DNA of 64,000 nucleotides from Nitrospiraceae bacterium (lineage in GTDB: Bacteria; Nitrospirota; Nitrospiria; Nitrospirales; Nitrospiraceae). The notes below the pieces were generated by a model. It was not told the DNA's origin, searched no databases, and worked only from the letters and a program-made list of their open reading frames with translations. Location of the stretch: contig DASPUC010000057.1 in the NCBI GenBank assembly GCA_035623075.1, positions 53,279 to 117,278 on the forward strand, written 5' to 3'. Positions 63,059-64,000 of this stretch are shown one piece after another. The position numbers and the translations under genes were made by a program. Within the stretch, counting starts at the first letter, position 1. Each line of letters begins with the position of its first letter.

Positions 63059-63976
63059 TTACAAGCGCTCCAGCGTTGCAATCCGGTCTTCAATCGGCGG
63101 ATGCGTTGCGAACAAATGCCACAAGCCTGACGATCTACCGGCAATCTTCATCGTCGCTAATGCATCTTGCGTCGCGTATTCCTGCTCAGTGGACTTCACC
63201 CACCGATCGATTCCACGTAAAGCAGAGATCATCGAGCTCTTCCCATAGACCTTAGCAGAGAAAGCGTCGGCCGCATATTCGCGGTGACGCGAGTGCCAGT
63301 TAATCACCAGAGATGCCAAGATGGTTAAGATGATCTGTAGAAAGATAAATACGACCATTGCCAGCAGTGGATTTCCCGTCGATCCTTCCTCCCGATCTTG
63401 GCTAGGCTGGGCCAGAATCTGGTAAACAAAATGGCTGATGTAATAAACGAACGTGTTCATTAGGCCCGCGAGAACAGTCGTCGTGAACATGTCCCCGTTG
63501 AAAACATGTCCCATCTCATGGGCGAGTACCCCCTTGACCTCTTGCTCCCTCAGATTCTGCAAGAGACCTGTCGAAACGGCCACCATCGCATTATTCTTAC
63601 TGGGGCCGGTGGCAAAGGCATTGGGATCCGGCGACTCATAGACCCAGACCTCCGGCATCCTAATATGGAGGCGCTGGGCAATTTCCTGAACTGACCCATA
63701 GATGACCTGCTCGGCATGGGACCGAGGGTGGGTGATCTGTTGGCAATCCGCCAGCATGGCACGCGCCATCTGCTTCGAAAAGGCCAAGCTGATGAAGGCC
63801 CCGCCGAACCCGATAACGAGAGCCCAGACAAGCAATTGCTGATTGAACACCCCGCGCACATCAATGCCAAACATCGGAAGAATGATATTGATCAAGATGT
63901 TGGCGGTAATTGAGAGGGTGAGATAAATGAGAATGTTCGCGATCAGGAACAACCCAATACCCTTAATCCACTTCAT
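63059..63976 (-). CDS. htpX: Membrane zinc metalloprotease HtpX
   Basis: A 305-residue M48B protease that degrades misfolded inner-membrane proteins. Two N-terminal helices (LFLIANILIYLTLSITANIL and another near 45-65), the zinc motif HEMGHVFNGD near 140, two more helices (LLAMVVFIFLQIILTILASL) and the third zinc ligand Glu in HREYAADAFSAK. AGGAGG sits 6 bases before the ATG. The C-terminal LFATHPPIEDRIATLE is typical. Confidence 0.94.
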   Translation of the reverse strand: MKWIKGIGLFLIANILIYLTLSITANILINIILPMFGIDVRGVFNQQLLVWALVIGFGGAFISLAFSKQMARAMLADCQQITHPRSHAEQVIYGSVQEIAQRLHIRMPEVWVYESPDPNAFATGPSKNNAMVAVSTGLLQNLREQEVKGVLAHEMGHVFNGDMFTTTVLAGLMNTFVYYISHFVYQILAQPSQDREEGSTGNPLLAMVVFIFLQIILTILASLVINWHSRHREYAADAFSAKVYGKSSMISALRGIDRWVKSTEQEYATQDALATMKIAGRSSGLWHLFATHPPIEDRIATLERL

Positions 63977-64000
63977 TGATTTCCTCCTTAGCGGGGGCTG

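Noticed and set aside
1..64000. CRISPR array, prophage, intact insertion sequence or rRNA operon
   Set aside because: I saw no regularly spaced repeats, no phage structural genes, no transposase and no rRNA sequence.

Overview
The window reads as a chromosomal segment of a Gram-negative, Nitrospira-like bacterium (Nitrospirota). This is an inference from gene content and a moderately high G+C look, not from a marker gene. Pointers are a two-subunit pyruvate carboxylase, the hemE-hemH-hemY cluster, an LplT-PlsC-acyl ligase fusion, an orphan heme-copper-oxidase-like membrane protein, NtrY/NtrX-type regulators, many lipoproteins and an HlyD/TolC-type export operon. There is no rRNA, no CRISPR array and no intact transposon. 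One tRNA gene, tRNA-Ala(CGC), is present.

Layout. 1-6.9 kb (minus strand): a membrane-lipid operon encoding a membrane-embedded MutS homologue, a 1145-residue lysophospholipid flippase/acyltransferase/acyl ligase fusion, a YnbA-like CDP-alcohol phosphotransferase and a CdsA/YnbB-like protein cut by the window edge. 7-10 kb (plus): prmA, a MOSC protein, a SAM methyltransferase and an exported SUMF1-fold protein. 10.2-16.2 kb (minus): envelope proteins, including a von Willebrand A lipoprotein paired with a polytopic membrane protein, and a CcoN-like protein. 16.2-26.5 kb (minus): thiD, tenA, sthA, a lipoprotein thiol peroxidase, an alpha/beta hydrolase, pycB, pycA, two exported binding-type proteins and an FmdB zinc ribbon. 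26.6-36.3 kb: small proteins, an EamA transporter, a fatty acid desaturase, the late heme pathway genes, mazG and a DUF1844 protein. 36.4-42.3 kb (plus): ntrY-ntrX, then purM-purN. 42.5-46.5 kb: tRNA-Ala followed by a TauE/SafE exporter and a minus-strand arsR-acr3-arsC-arsI cassette. 47.2-51.7 kb (plus): a DevC-DevA-DevB exporter with an outer-membrane channel. 52-58.1 kb: cytochrome c and a phosphorelay cluster (HPt, a three-PAS/GAF hybrid kinase, REC-GGDEF, REC-zinc-finger-like). 58.2-64 kb: yqeY, lipoproteins, an MFS transporter, an exported glutathione peroxidase and htpX.

The most interesting signals are mainly non-coding. (1) The arsenic cassette lies between the 3' end of tRNA-Ala and a second 12-base copy of that 3' end, as expected for an islet integrated at the tRNA. 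(2) arsR and acr3 have near-identical ATCAA-N6-TTGAT operators. (3) At least six intergenic gaps share one architecture: a short word iterated two or three times and then repeated inverted, with a different word at each locus. (4) A 34-bp perfect palindrome is nested in a larger inverted repeat. (5) hemE and purM have matching promoters whose -10 boxes end 9-10 bases before the ATG, with no ribosome binding site, suggesting leaderless mRNAs. (6) A 20-residue ORF with an ideal Shine-Dalgarno sequence lies opposite the end of the exporter operon.

Several proteins have altered catalytic motifs: the CDP-alcohol phosphotransferase (two Asp to Asn), the thiol peroxidase (no resolving Cys), the SUMF1 protein (no FGE cysteines) and NtrX (GSFSGA loop). 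Where two starts were possible I chose the one with the better ribosome binding site or family fit, and said so. Family calls are from motif recognition only; no database was searched.
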